Source: Cyrtodaria siliqua
Taxonomy: Eukaryota > Mollusca > Bivalvia > Adapedonta > Hiatellidae
Assembly (NCBI GenBank): GCA_037043455.1
Contig: JAWPHD010000137.1
Coordinates: 1-64,000 of the forward strand
DNA: 64,000 bases
Direction: 5' to 3'
The notes under the pieces were generated by a model that made no database searches, was not told where the DNA came from, and was given only the letters and a program-made list of their open reading frames with translations. Positions within the stretch are counted from its first letter, which is position 1, and the number at the start of each line of letters is the position of its first letter. Shown here one piece after another: positions 1 to 10,604 of the stretch. The position numbers were made by a program, and so were the translations under genes.

Positions 1-1368
1 GCTGCACACATCCCTAGTACACTTGATGGTCTTGTGGCCACTGTCACAGATTGATTGGGTATATTTACAAAACGCTGTGACCTGATCCTTATAACCCTCC
101 ATCCCAACTGTCCCCAAGTAATCTGTAACCACATCTATATCCCCTCCTTATCAGCCATGCTGAGGGTAGGATTAAACACGTTGCTCAATCCTGTCAATAT
201 TGCCCCATCACTGTTGTCTGAGAATCTGCTATTCAGATTTTTAACCATTTCTGTGACAAATTTGTCAGAGATTCTCAGCTTCCTCCCTCTGTTTGACACC
301 ATCCCTTATCGTGTGACCCCCAAATTCAAATGTATCCAACCCATCTGAGTCAAGCTGTGTCTCAGCGGGGACCATTTTGACAATTTTTTCTCTCATCGGC
401 CCTATCTTTTTATCCCTAATTTCCTCCAGACTACAAATTGTAGCTGTCAGAAGGGGGGTAACCTCCGAGTAATCCATATCTCGTTTCTGGTACATTTTGG
501 AGAGGATGACCAAATGCTTGAGTACATCACACAGGTAGTGTCCAGTATACAAGAACTTGTAATTTGTGATGGCTTGAACAAGCAATGGGCCTTGCCAGTG
601 TTTTCTTCTAAGAAGACCGAGACCAAGGCATCAACAGAGCCTCCAAAACGTAACCATCTGGTGTGAAAGACTTGCTTAAAGCATGAGTTTTGACCTTCTA
701 ACACGTTCTGAATGGCTTCCAAGGTAGCCATGTTCTTTGGGGAATAGTGAAAAAACTTGTAAATGGAGTTGAGAATCTCCTGAAATTTAACCAGTTAAGG
801 GATGCAATCTGCGCCACTGCAACAGCTTAGTGCCAAGCGGTGGGCAATGCAGTGGGTTGCCAGGACCCCAGGAGTTAATTTCTTCAGTTTGGTTACCACC
901 CGAGATTTGTGACCTACCAATGACAGCAGCCCGATCTGTACTAACCCAACAAATCTTAGTCATATCTATTCCCTTATTTCCTAACATCTCAGTGACCTTT
1001 GTATATATACATTCAGAGTTAGCACGATATAAATCTTGAATCCCTAGAAAGTATGTCTTTGGTTTTATTACAAGACCATCACACTCGAGTAATCGTAAGT
1101 ATACAATCATATTCTGATGAAGAGAAATGTCAGTTGACTCATCCAGCATGATGCTGAACTTCCCAGACTTGGATACCTTTGCAAGAAGCTCATCTTCAAG
1201 AACGCCTGCAATCGAAGCTTGGAATTCGCCAATGGCATTATGCTCAGATGATTGATGTTCGTAGGTCATGTGAGCATCAACTCTCAAATCCGCCAGCTGG
1301 GAGAGGCCCTGAAATATAATGAACATAAAACATAAAGCTGTGATGACTTTATTCCAGAATGTATTCAA
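1..1368 (-). pseudogene. hAT-type transposase relic (ZNF862-like), broken and cut by the window edge
   Basis: Read on the minus strand from 1368 downward, the first open stretch (787-1368) carries KFSIMLDESTDISLHQNM and later ICWVSTDRAAVIG. This resembles the RNase-H-like catalytic part of hAT transposases of the ZNF862/KIAA1586 group, whose first acidic residue sits in a 'DESTD' motif. Similarity then moves to another frame (about 720-850, CIAHRLALSCCSGADCIPYL, a 'C-x2-H' hAT signature), continues in 447-731 (QVFHTRWLRFGG) and shifts again at 265-585 and below 300. Several frameshifts are therefore needed to read one protein, so this is a dead copy. The C-terminal dimerisation part would lie left of base 1. 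Seen: the motifs and frame changes. Inferred: the family, from memory of hAT proteins. It could also be a decayed domesticated ZNF862-type gene rather than a recent element. Confidence 0.75.
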
Positions 1369-1424
1369 TTATTTTTATTAGCTCGACTATTCAAAGAATA
1401 AGAGAGCTTATGTAATCACCCCGG

Positions 1425-2959
1425 CATACATGTGATACATTCAGGACCTCAATCTGGGAGTTAAGTGTTTTTTTTAAGGGAGATTCATGCAAAAATCTGG
1501 GAGGTTTTTTCGCGGGCAATTTTTAGCGCGCAAGCAGTATTTTATACCCAAATTCCATAAACGAATACCTAAAAATACACTTTTAAACAAGTTTCTTCAT
1601 TGATGTCAGGAGAGATAACAAGAATGAATAAAAACAGTTTTTAAACAATATGTTATTTAATAACCAATGATAAACATGTTCACTGTTCATTTCGCTGTTA
1701 TTCGGTTATGCTCAATAATCTACTTTAATACTTACAGACAGTGCCCCTTTAAAGTTTGTTGTTATATTTTCGTACTTACAAAACATAAAATATTGAGAAA
1801 GGAAGAGTTTAAAATTATTATTATTTTTTTTAAAAAAAACTTTTTTGCCCCACCCACTTCGACAAATATTGGCCGCGATTTTTCAAAAACTTCCCCTCTG
1901 AAAAATAACCGATAGTATGAATCAAAATGAGTACGATGTACAATAGTACGAATCTAACAGAGTACGAAGTACGAAATTTCGTAGGAGTTGTCGTTCTTGA
2001 ATTCATTCTATTTTTAGAAGCAACACCACCTAGACAAATCTGCTTATCGGCGAGTATTGATTCGAGAAAAAAATTTGTTTTTTAACTTGAAAAACACCCT
2101 CTGGTATGTTTTAATGGAACATCCCTTATTGTTTTAATTAAATCATACATACTCATCAGTGTATTAGGCAGAAATTCAAGAACTGGGTGTGCAAATATGC
2201 AAACAGGGTGTGCAAAATAAGATGCTAACACGCATTACGCGCCAATTCGCGACAAGTGCGTGTCTCTGGGGTAATTTATTTTTACAGATAAAGGCCAAAA
2301 AAATACATTTTAGGTCATATTTCTTCTATATATGTATACTAAACATAACAATATTGAGAAAGTAAGAGTTTGGAAGTGTTGTTGAGCCAAAAAAAAAACA
2401 CTTTTTTTTTTTTTTTTTACCCCACCCACTCCCTCAAATATTGGCCGCGATTTTTCAAAAACGGCCGTGCAAAAGACGGCTGCACGGCTGGCTGGCTAAT
2501 ACACTGATACTCATCAAATTCATGTTGACAAAGTCTACTTCGTTTTCGCTATCCGATAATTACTGCATCACCTTTAACAAACATTCATTTTCCACTTGTA
2601 AATAAATGACGCCTGCAATTTGTTTCAAGTCGTATCTAACCTGTTTAATTACAGACATCATTAAAGACTTCATAAGTGTGCTGCTAATCCTTTGGTAAGA
2701 TCAATTAAGCCAATAAACTGTTTGCAAATAACAGTCTCACCCACTTTCCCCCAGGCTATTGATCCAGGTCAAATGCAGGTATGTCACGTGACGGTCTCGC
2801 GATCAAGTTGGCATTACCAAACACAGGAATTAGACCGATGATTTTTGAAAAATCGATTTTAGCAATTTTACGGGAGTTTTTCACACAATTCCGTGGGGCC
2901 GGGAGGAGGGTTAGAATTCCGTGAGATTTCATCTCACGCCGTGAGGTATCACATGTATG
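1425..2959. mobile_element. TIR DNA transposon inserted in C element, with probable 6-bp duplication
   Basis: The left end reads CATACATGTGATAC and the right end is its inverse (GTATCACATGTATG). Each end is flanked by CCCCGG (1419-1424 and 2960-2965). Removing the segment restores the ATCACCCCGGGGTC sequence found intact in the next C element near 8330. About 1.5 kb long, with no convincing ORF. The interior contains two diverged copies of a stretch ending GGCCGCGATTTTTCAAAAAC (near 1870 and 2440) and a decayed end of the TTAA-flanked MITE described at 52,647 (near 1690-1757). Superfamily not determined. Confidence 0.6.
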
Positions 2960-3639
2960 CCCCGGGGTCGGCGTTGGCGTCTGCGTCCCACATCAAGGTT
3001 TGCGTGTAAGCTGTGTTTACAAGTCTATATCTCTTACATTTCTTATCCTAGCACAACCAAACTTGCCCATGGGCTTCCTTATAGCATTATCTTAAGGGCT
3101 GCATAAGCAATTTTGGTTCCTGTAACCCATGGGCTCCCATTGAACCCAAATTATGATAGCCCATAAAATGTGTCCCATTTCACATCAAATTTTGCGTGTA
3201 AGCTGTGTTTACAAGTCTATATCTCTTACAATTCTTACCCTAGCGCAATCATATTTGGCCATTAGCTTCCTTATAGCATTATCTTAAGTAATTTTGGTTC
3301 CTGTAACCTCTGGGCTCCCATGGAACCCAAATTCTGATAGCCCTTAAAATGTGTCTGTTTCGCATCAAATTTTGCATGTAAGCTGTGTTTACAGGTCTAT
3401 ATCTCTTGCATTTCTTGTCCTAGCTGAAATTTTGGAATTAGTTTCCTTGTAGTAGGTTGTAAAGGGTTGAGTAATTAATTATGTCTTCTGCAAATTCTGG
3501 GCTCCCATGGAACCCAAATAGTGATGGCCTATAAAATGTGCAATAAAGGCAGATCTAGGTTGCATGTAAGCATGTATATCTATAAATTTGGTTTGGGATT
3601 TCTTATAGCATTATGCATCTTATTCATACTTCACTCATA

Positions 3640-4040
3640 TTGGGGCATGGGCTCCCTCCTCCCGGAGGCCCCCACTCCCTCCTCCCGGAGGCCCCCACTC
3701 CCTCCCACCCCTCCACACTTTTTTTTTAAAAATTTTCTGTGTTGTTTTGGTCGATCTTTTTTTTTAAAAATTTTCTGTGTTGTTTTGGTCGATTCTTACG
3801 CATATATGTTGCCCCCCCCCCCCCCCCCCCCCCATATAACATGTGGGATTTCTTATAGCATTATGCATCTTAATCATACTTCACTCATATTGGGGCATGG
3901 GTTCCCTCCCCAGCCCCCACTCCCCTCCCACCCCTCCACACTTTTTTTTTTTGCTTTTTTATTTATATTTTATTGTGTTGTTTTTGTCGATTCTTACCCC
4001 TCCCCCACATACCCCCACGCCTCTCTCTTTCACTGTCTAT
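3640..4040. repeat. C-rich / T-rich modules of the C element
   Basis: Alternating poly-C and poly-T tracts around a TTCTGTGTTGTTTTGGTCGA core, including a run of more than 20 Cs near 3811-3833. The open frames here are proline-rich translations of the C runs and are not genes. Confidence 0.8.
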
Positions 4041-4797
4041 AAGCCACTATCCCGCTGGGTGTTGTTAGCTAGTTAGCGACAATCAATCTGGACTGATAAA
4101 CTAATTATCGCTGTGTTTATTGAAGACCGCTGTACGATAGACTCCGCCCACTGTTCCGCCTCTTGCTGTCAATCAACTGGTTTGTGGCCCCGCGCTCAAT
4201 ATTATCCAAATATTTAACTGCGTAATCGAGCCGGGTAAAACATTAAAAATAACGTGGCGCCCTCTAGCGGCTAAAATGGCTTTTCAAAACACAAAGTTTG
4301 CTTACGAATTAAAAAGCTAAAGATGCCGTCAGTGTTTTTGAACTTTATGATCACTGATAACACTAATTAGTTGTACACACGGTAGCGTTAACTGGAACAA
4401 TGGCAAGTGTGAACCGATGTTTGATCGGCTGTCTATGAATTGGGATAATTTATGGTTGAACAATCAACATGAACAAATACGAAAGGTGCGCTTACTCAAA
4501 ATATTGGTACAATTTTTCAAAATATTGGTACAATTTTAGAATGAAGTGGCTTTTATTACTTACTCTGTGCATGATATTCGTGGTGTATGTAGCATTTCTG
4601 AATTTTGTCTCACAATGCAGCACCGCGATCTTTCTAGTTGGAACTCCTGTTAGTTGAACTTGTTTTATATGCCTCAGCTTAGCCTTACATTTTTAAATAT
4701 ATTTATTTTATTTCTATGAATGTTAGTAGGTATATTGAAATACATTTAATGAAAATACTAAATGGTCTGATCAATGGTGACAAGAGTCTGTATTTTT
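4041..4797 (+). other. Unrecognised low-copy stretch; possible orphan exon with membrane-anchor ORF at 4541-4657
   Basis: This segment matches none of the repeat families in the window. It contains CCGCCC/CCGCC sequences near 4145-4160 and a directly repeated 21-bp word ending in CAATTTTAG just before an ATG at 4541. The short frame from that ATG starts MKWLLLLTLCMIFVVYVAFL, a strongly hydrophobic stretch that would suit a type II membrane anchor, and a GTTAGT donor-like site lies just before its stop. No homologue is recognised, and no following exon was found. It could equally be a chance ORF inside an unknown transposon. Confidence 0.15.
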
Positions 4798-5458
4798 AGC
4801 TCTACTGGCCAAGGGCCAGCAGAGCTTATGGGATGATGTGTTGTCCGTCCGTCCGTTAACTTTTGCTTGTGTACACTCTAGAGGCCACATTTCTGAGTTC
4901 GAAAATGGGTCATGTGGGGTCAAAAACTAGGTCACTAGATCAAATATTGAAAAAACCTTGTGTACACTCTAGAGGCCATATTTTTGACCCGAGCTTGATG
5001 CAACTTTGTCAGAATGTTTGTCTTAATTATATCTTGGTCAAGTTTGAAAATGGGTCACATGGGATTAAAAACTAGGTCACTAGGTCAAATACTTGAAAAA
5101 CCTTGTGTACACTCTAGAAGCCGTATTTCTGACCCAATCTTGATGAAACTTTGTCAAAATGTTTGTCTTAATTATATCTTGGTCAAGTTCAAAAATGGGT
5201 CACATGGTGTTAAAAACTAGGTCACTAGGTCAAACTTTGGAAAAACTGTGTTCAGCATTACATGATGTTGGTCCTTGTCAAAAATCATTTTGATTAGATG
5301 TTAAACATGGCTAATTGATCCTAGCAAAATATCAGGTCGGCCGGAAATTCAAGATGGTCGCCACGGCTAAAAATAATTTTTCAAAAAATAAGTTTGTAGC
5401 GACTACTTCCTGAAATCAAAATCAATCAGTAGAGCTTCAAGGTCATTGACCTCTTGTT
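4798..5458 (+). mobile_element. Chimeric element: B-type start joined to A-type end
   Basis: Begins AGCTCTACTGGCCAAGGGCC (B-family hairpin) with a GTCCGTCC tract. It carries two to three cores of the 'TGTGTACACTCTAGAGGCC...GGTCACTAGGTCAAA' type also seen at 61,400-62,450. Near 5240 it switches to A-family sequence (CAGCATTACATGATGTTGGTC) and ends with the A-family terminus AGTAGAGCTTCAAGGTCATT...CTCTTGTT. This is a swap between families, not a simple insertion. Confidence 0.6.
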
Positions 5459-6332
5459 TATTTATATTTTTCTGTGTTGTTTTTGTCGATTCTTACACAT
5501 ATATGTTGCCCCTCCCCCCACACCCCTCCCACGCCACTCGCCCCCACTTACCCCACTCGCCCCCACTCACCCCACTCGCCCCCACTTGAAACTTTTTTTT
5601 TTTTTTTTTTAACATATTTCTGTGTTTAGTCAATTCTTACACATATATGTTGGATTTCTTATAGTGATATTGATATGGGACTTTTTGTAAAATGATCAGC
5701 ATGACATGATGGTTATCAGAGTCAAACATTATTTTGATTCGACGTTAAACATGGCTGCCAGTGGCCATCTTTGTTTACATAGAGTTATATGATGAAAACT
5801 TGTAGCGACTACTCCTCTGAAAACTACTTGACGGATTTTCATGAAACTTCACAGGAATGTTGCTCTTGATGTCTAATTGATCCTAGCAAAATTTCAGGTC
5901 GCCCGGAAATTCAAGTTGGCTGCCATGGCTAAAAATAGATTTTCAAAATACAAGTTTGTAGAAACTACTACTTGAAGACTATAAGTGATATTGATATTGG
6001 ACTTTTTGTGAAATGATCAGCATGACATGATGTTGGTCCTTGTCAAAAATTGTTTTGATTCAACGTTAAACATGGCTGCCAGCTGCCATCTTTGTTTACA
6101 TAGAGTTATATTGTAAAAACTTGTAGCGACTAATCCTTTGAAACTACTTGGCAGATTTTCATGAAACTTTACAGGAATGTTGCTCTTAATGTCTAATTGA
6201 TCCTAGCAAAATTTCATATCGGCCAGAAATTTTCAGAACGCCAATTCTTACACATAGCTATGTTGCCCCACCTCCCCTCCCCCACCCCCACGCTCGAAAT
6301 GGAATATTTTTATTTAATGTTTATTGCTTTTT
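5459..6332 (+). repeat. C-element C/T-rich modules with an A-family core fragment
   Basis: C-rich modules occupy 5459-5655 and about 6240-6332. Between them (about 5660-6235) lie A-family 160-bp cores without either A-family end, so this is a truncated or internally recombined A fragment. Confidence 0.55.
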
Positions 6333-7841
6333 AGCTCTACTGGCCGAAGGCCAGCAGAGCTTATGGGATGCCGAGTTGTCCGTCGTCCGTCTGTCCGTCG
6401 TTAGCTTTTGTGTCGTTAAGACGATAGGGCTTTCATTTTTCATCCGATCTTTATCAAACTTTAACAGGTTGTTAATATCAATGAAAGCTCGGATGAGTTC
6501 GAAAACCAGCTAGATCGGACAAATTACAACGGAGTTATGGCCCTTAATTTAGTTAGAAATGCTATATTGCTATATTTTGCCTCGTTAAGACGATAGGGCC
6601 TTCATTTTTCATCCTATCTTTACCAAACTTTACCACATTGTTAATATCAATGAAAGCTCGGACAAGTTCGAAAACCAGCCGAATTGGACCAGTGAGAGCG
6701 GAGTTATGTTCCTTGATTTAGTTAAAAACGCTATATTGCTATATTTTGCCTCGTTAAGACGATAGGGCCTTCGTTTTTCATCCTACCATTACCAAACTTT
6801 ACCACATTGTTAATATCAATGAAAGCTCGGACAAGTTCGAAAACCAGCCATATCGGACTAGTAACAGCGGAGTTATGGCCCTTGATTTAGTTAGAAATGC
6901 TATATTTTGCCTCGTTAATACGATAGGGGCTTCATTGTTCATCCGATCTTTACCAAACTTTATCAGATTGTTAATGTCGTTGAAAGTTTGAAAAACTTTG
7001 AAAACCAGCCTTATCGGACCAGTAACAGCGGAGTTATGGCCCTTGATTAGGTAAAAATGATATATTTTGCCTCGTTGAGAAGATAGGGCCTTCATTGTTC
7101 ATCCGATCTTTACCAAGCACTATCAGGTTGTTAATATCAATGAAAGCTCGGACAAGTTCAAAAACCAGCCATATCGGACTAGTAACAGCGGAGTTATGGC
7201 CCTTTATTTAGTTAAAAATGCTATATTTTGCCTCGTTAAGACGATAGGGGCTTCATTGTTCCGATCCTTACCAAACTTTATCAGATTGTTAATATCAATG
7301 AAAGCTTGGACAAGTTCGAAAACCATTCATATCGGACCAGTATCAGCGGAGTTATGGCCCTTGATTTAGTTCAAAATGCTATATTTTGTCTTGTTAAGAC
7401 GGTAGGGCCTTCATTTTTCATCCGATCTTTACCAAGCTTTATCAGATTGTTAATGTCAATGAAAGCTCGGTCAGGTTCGAAAACTAGCCAGATCGGACCA
7501 GTAACAGCGAAGTTATGTCCCTTGATTTTGTTAGAAAATGCTATAATTTGCCTTGTCATACGATAGGGCCTTCATTTTGCATCTGATCTTTGCCAAACTT
7601 TACCAGATTTTACGACTTTCTTTTTTATATAATTTTTTTTTTTTTTTGAATTTTTTTTTTATTGTCTCTACTGGCCAAGTTCGAAAACCAGCCAGATCGG
7701 ACCAGAAATGGCAGAGTTATAGCTCTTGATTTAGTTAAAAAGTCTATATTTTGCCTCTTTAAGATGATAGTCACTCGCTTCTTTGATGTCATAAGAGCCA
7801 TATTAGCCAGAGCGTCCACAGGCCTTCTTGGGCCTATTGTT
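6333..7841 (+). mobile_element. B-family Helitron-like element
   Basis: Starts AGCTCTACTGGCCGAAGGCC followed by AGCAGAGCTTATGGGATG and a GTCCGTCGTCC tract. The interior has about seven tandem cores of roughly 160 bp (CGTTAAGACGATAGGGCCTT ... GGAGTTATGGCCCTTGATTT). It ends AGCCAGAGCGTCCACA then AGGCC/GGCCT hairpin and ATTGTT. It sits in a T-rich module of the C element, which resumes at 7842. The short frames on either strand here are products of the repeat and are not genes. Confidence 0.65.
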
Positions 7842-8281
7842 TACATATATCTGTGTTGCTTTGGTAAATTTTTAAACGTAGCTTCTTACACATATATGTT
7901 GCCCTCCCCACCCTCCGCCTCTCCCCAACCCACACAAAACTCGATTTTTATTTTTATTTTTTTACATATTTTTGGGTTGTTTTGGTGAATTATTACATAG
8001 CTTCTTACACATATATATTGCCCTCACCTACCCCACTACCCCCACCACCCCACCCCACCTTTCTCTCCCCCACCCCCACCACCCACCCCTGCTCAAAACC
8101 TTTTTTTTTTTTACATATTTCTCTGTAGTTTTGATCAATTCTTACACATAGCTATGTTGCGCCCCAACCCAACCCCACATTGTTTTAGCCTTGTTTTCTT
8201 ATGGTATATACTAGCTATATAATTTAATATTCTCTGAAAAATCGAATAGTCGAGCTGCGCTGTTCTCCGACAGCTCTTGTT
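7842..8281 (+). repeat. 3' part of C element copy 1
   Basis: Three C/T-rich modules with TTACACATATATGTTGCCC, then the family 3' region (CATTGTTTTAGCCTTGTTTT) and the end hairpin with TCTTGTT at 8281. Confidence 0.65.
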
Positions 8282-8834
8282 TATTATATTTTTAGCTCGA
8301 CTATTCGAAGAATAAGAGAGCTTATGTAATCACCCCGGGGTCCGCGTCCCACATTCAGGTTTGCGTGTAAGCTGTGTTTACAAGCCTATAGCTCTTACAT
8401 TTCTTATCCTAGCACAACCAAATTTGGCCATGGTATTCCTTATAGCATTATCTTAAGGGCTGCATAAGCAATTTTGGTTCCTGTAACCCATGGGCTCCCA
8501 TGAAACCCAAATTATGATAGCCCTTAAAATGTGTCTATTTCACATCGAATTTTGCGTGTAAGCTGTGTTCACAGGTCTATATCTCTTGCATTTCTTGTCC
8601 TAGCTGAACTAAATTTTGGAATTGGTTTCCTTATAGTATGTTGTAAAGGGTTGGGTAATTAATTTTGTCTTCTGCAAATTCTGGGCTCCTATGGAACCCA
8701 AATAGTGATGGCCCATAAAATGTGCAATAAAGGCAGATCTAGGTTTGCATGTAAGCATGTATATATCTATAAATTTGGTTTGGGATTTCTTATAGCATTA
8801 TGCATTTTATACATACTTCACTCATATTGGGGCA

Positions 8835-9385
8835 TGGGCTCCCTCCTCACCCCCAGCCCCCACTCACCTCCCACCCCTCCACACTTTTTTTTTTTACATT
8901 TTTCTGTGTTGTTTTGGTCGATTCTTACACATATATGTTGCCCTCTCCCCCCCGCCCCCAACACCCCCTCCCCCCCCCCTTGCCCCCACTTGCATATATA
9001 TATATATATATATCATTTTTTTACATATTTCTGTGTTGTTTTAGTCAATTCTTAAACATATATGTTGCCCCCGCTCCCCACTCCCCCCCCCGCCTCTCAT
9101 CCCGAACCCCCCCCCCCCCCCCCCCCCCCCCCCACACACACACACTTGAAACCTTTTTTTTTCTTTTGTTTTACATATTTCTGTGTTGCTTTTGTAAACT
9201 CTTACAAATGTTGCTCCCTCCCCCGCTGCCCCCCTCCCCTATCATGCCCCACCGCCACCCCACACTCGAAACTTGACTATTATTATTAATTTTTATTTTT
9301 TTTACATATTTCTGTGTTGTTTTGGTGAATTTTTACACATAGCTTCTTACACATAGCTTCTTACACATATATGTTGCTCCCTGTC

Positions 9386-9440
<55 letters not shown>

Positions 9441-9743
9441 ATCCCCCTCACCCCACTTGAAACTTTTTTCTTTTTTTTCACATATGTCTGTGTTGCTTTT
9501 GTGAATTCTTACACATGTTGCCCACTGCCCCCATCCCCTGCTCCCATCTCCTGCCCTCATACCCACCACACGCTCGAAACTAGAATATTTTTGTTTAATT
9601 TTATTTATTTTTTACATATTTCTGTGTTGCTTTTGTAAATTCTTACACATGTTGCCCCCTGTCCCCCTACTCCGCCACCCCCCACCCCCCTTCCCCCCAC
9701 CACACACTCGATACTAGAATATTTTTATTTAATTTTTATTTTT
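8835..9743. repeat. Extreme C-tract / T-tract array
   Basis: Six to seven modules alternate T-runs and long C-runs: a pure C run near 9104-9132, and a run of more than 45 Cs at about 9388-9440. An (AT)n/TATATA tract lies near 8995-9013. The complementary strand is G-rich. The proline- and glycine-rich frames are artefacts of these tracts. Confidence 0.85.
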
Positions 9744-10604
9744 AGCTCTACTGATCAGAGATCAGCAGAGCTTATGCCGTGGTGCGGCGTCCGTCGTCCG
9801 TCTGTCCGTAAACTTTTATTTGTAGCGACTTCACAGCTGATACTACTGGATGGATATTCATGAAACTTTACAGAAATGTTGCCCATAAAGTCTAGTTGAT
9901 CCTAGCAAAAATTCATGTTGATGTGAAATCCAAGATGGCCGCCAAAGCTAAAAATAGAGTTTTAAAATACAAGTTTGTAGTGACTTCTTCTTGAAAACTA
10001 TAAGTGATATTGATATGGGACTTTTTCTAAAATGATCAGCATGACATGATGTTGATCCTAGTCAAAAATCGTTTTGATTCAACGTTAAACATGGCTGCCA
10101 GCGGCCATCTTTGTTTACATAGAGTTATATAGTAAAAACTTGTAGCGACTACTTCTCTGAAACTACTTGGTGGATTGTCATGAAACTTTACAGGAATGTT
10201 GCTCTTGATGTCTAATTGATCCTAGAAAAATTTCAGGTCGGCCGGAAATTCAAGATGGCCGTCACAGCTAAAAATAGATTTTTAAAAAATAAGTTTGTAG
10301 CGACTACTTCTTGAAAACTATAAGTGATATTGATATGGGACTTTTTCTAAAATGATCAGCATTACATGATGTTGATCCTAGTCAAAAATCGTTTTGATTC
10401 AACGTTAAACATGGCTGCCAGCGGCCATCTTTGTTTACATAGAGTTATATTGTAAAAACTTGTAGCGACTACTCCTCTGAAACTATTTGGCGGATTGTCA
10501 TGAAACTTTACAGGAATGTTGCTCTTGATTGTCTAATTGATCCTATCAAAATATCAGGTAGGCCGGAAATTCAAGATGGCCGTCACAGCTAAAAATAGAT
10601 TTTT

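Larger units (their letters stand above)
1380..8281 (+). mobile_element. C-family Helitron-like element, copy 1 (heavily interrupted)
   Basis: It starts with AGCTCGACTATTC, then a short hairpin and GAGAGCTTATGTAATCACC. It ends with TCGAATAGTCGAGCT, a GCTGT/ACAGC hairpin and TCTTGTT. The start and end are inverted repeats of each other. The interior holds three to four copies of a roughly 180-190 bp core (tandem starts near 2994, 3183, 3363 and 3557) followed by C/T-rich modules of about 100 bp. It is interrupted by a TIR element (1425-2959), unrecognised sequence (about 4040-4797), a B/A chimera (4798-5458), A-family fragments (about 5660-6240) and a B element (6333-7841). No coding sequence is evident, so it is non-autonomous. 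The Helitron-like (pearl/HINE) assignment is an inference from architecture. Confidence 0.6.

Noticed and set aside
8705..9569. Proline- and glycine-rich frames on both strands
   Set aside because: Produced by long C runs; no conserved domain and no codon structure.
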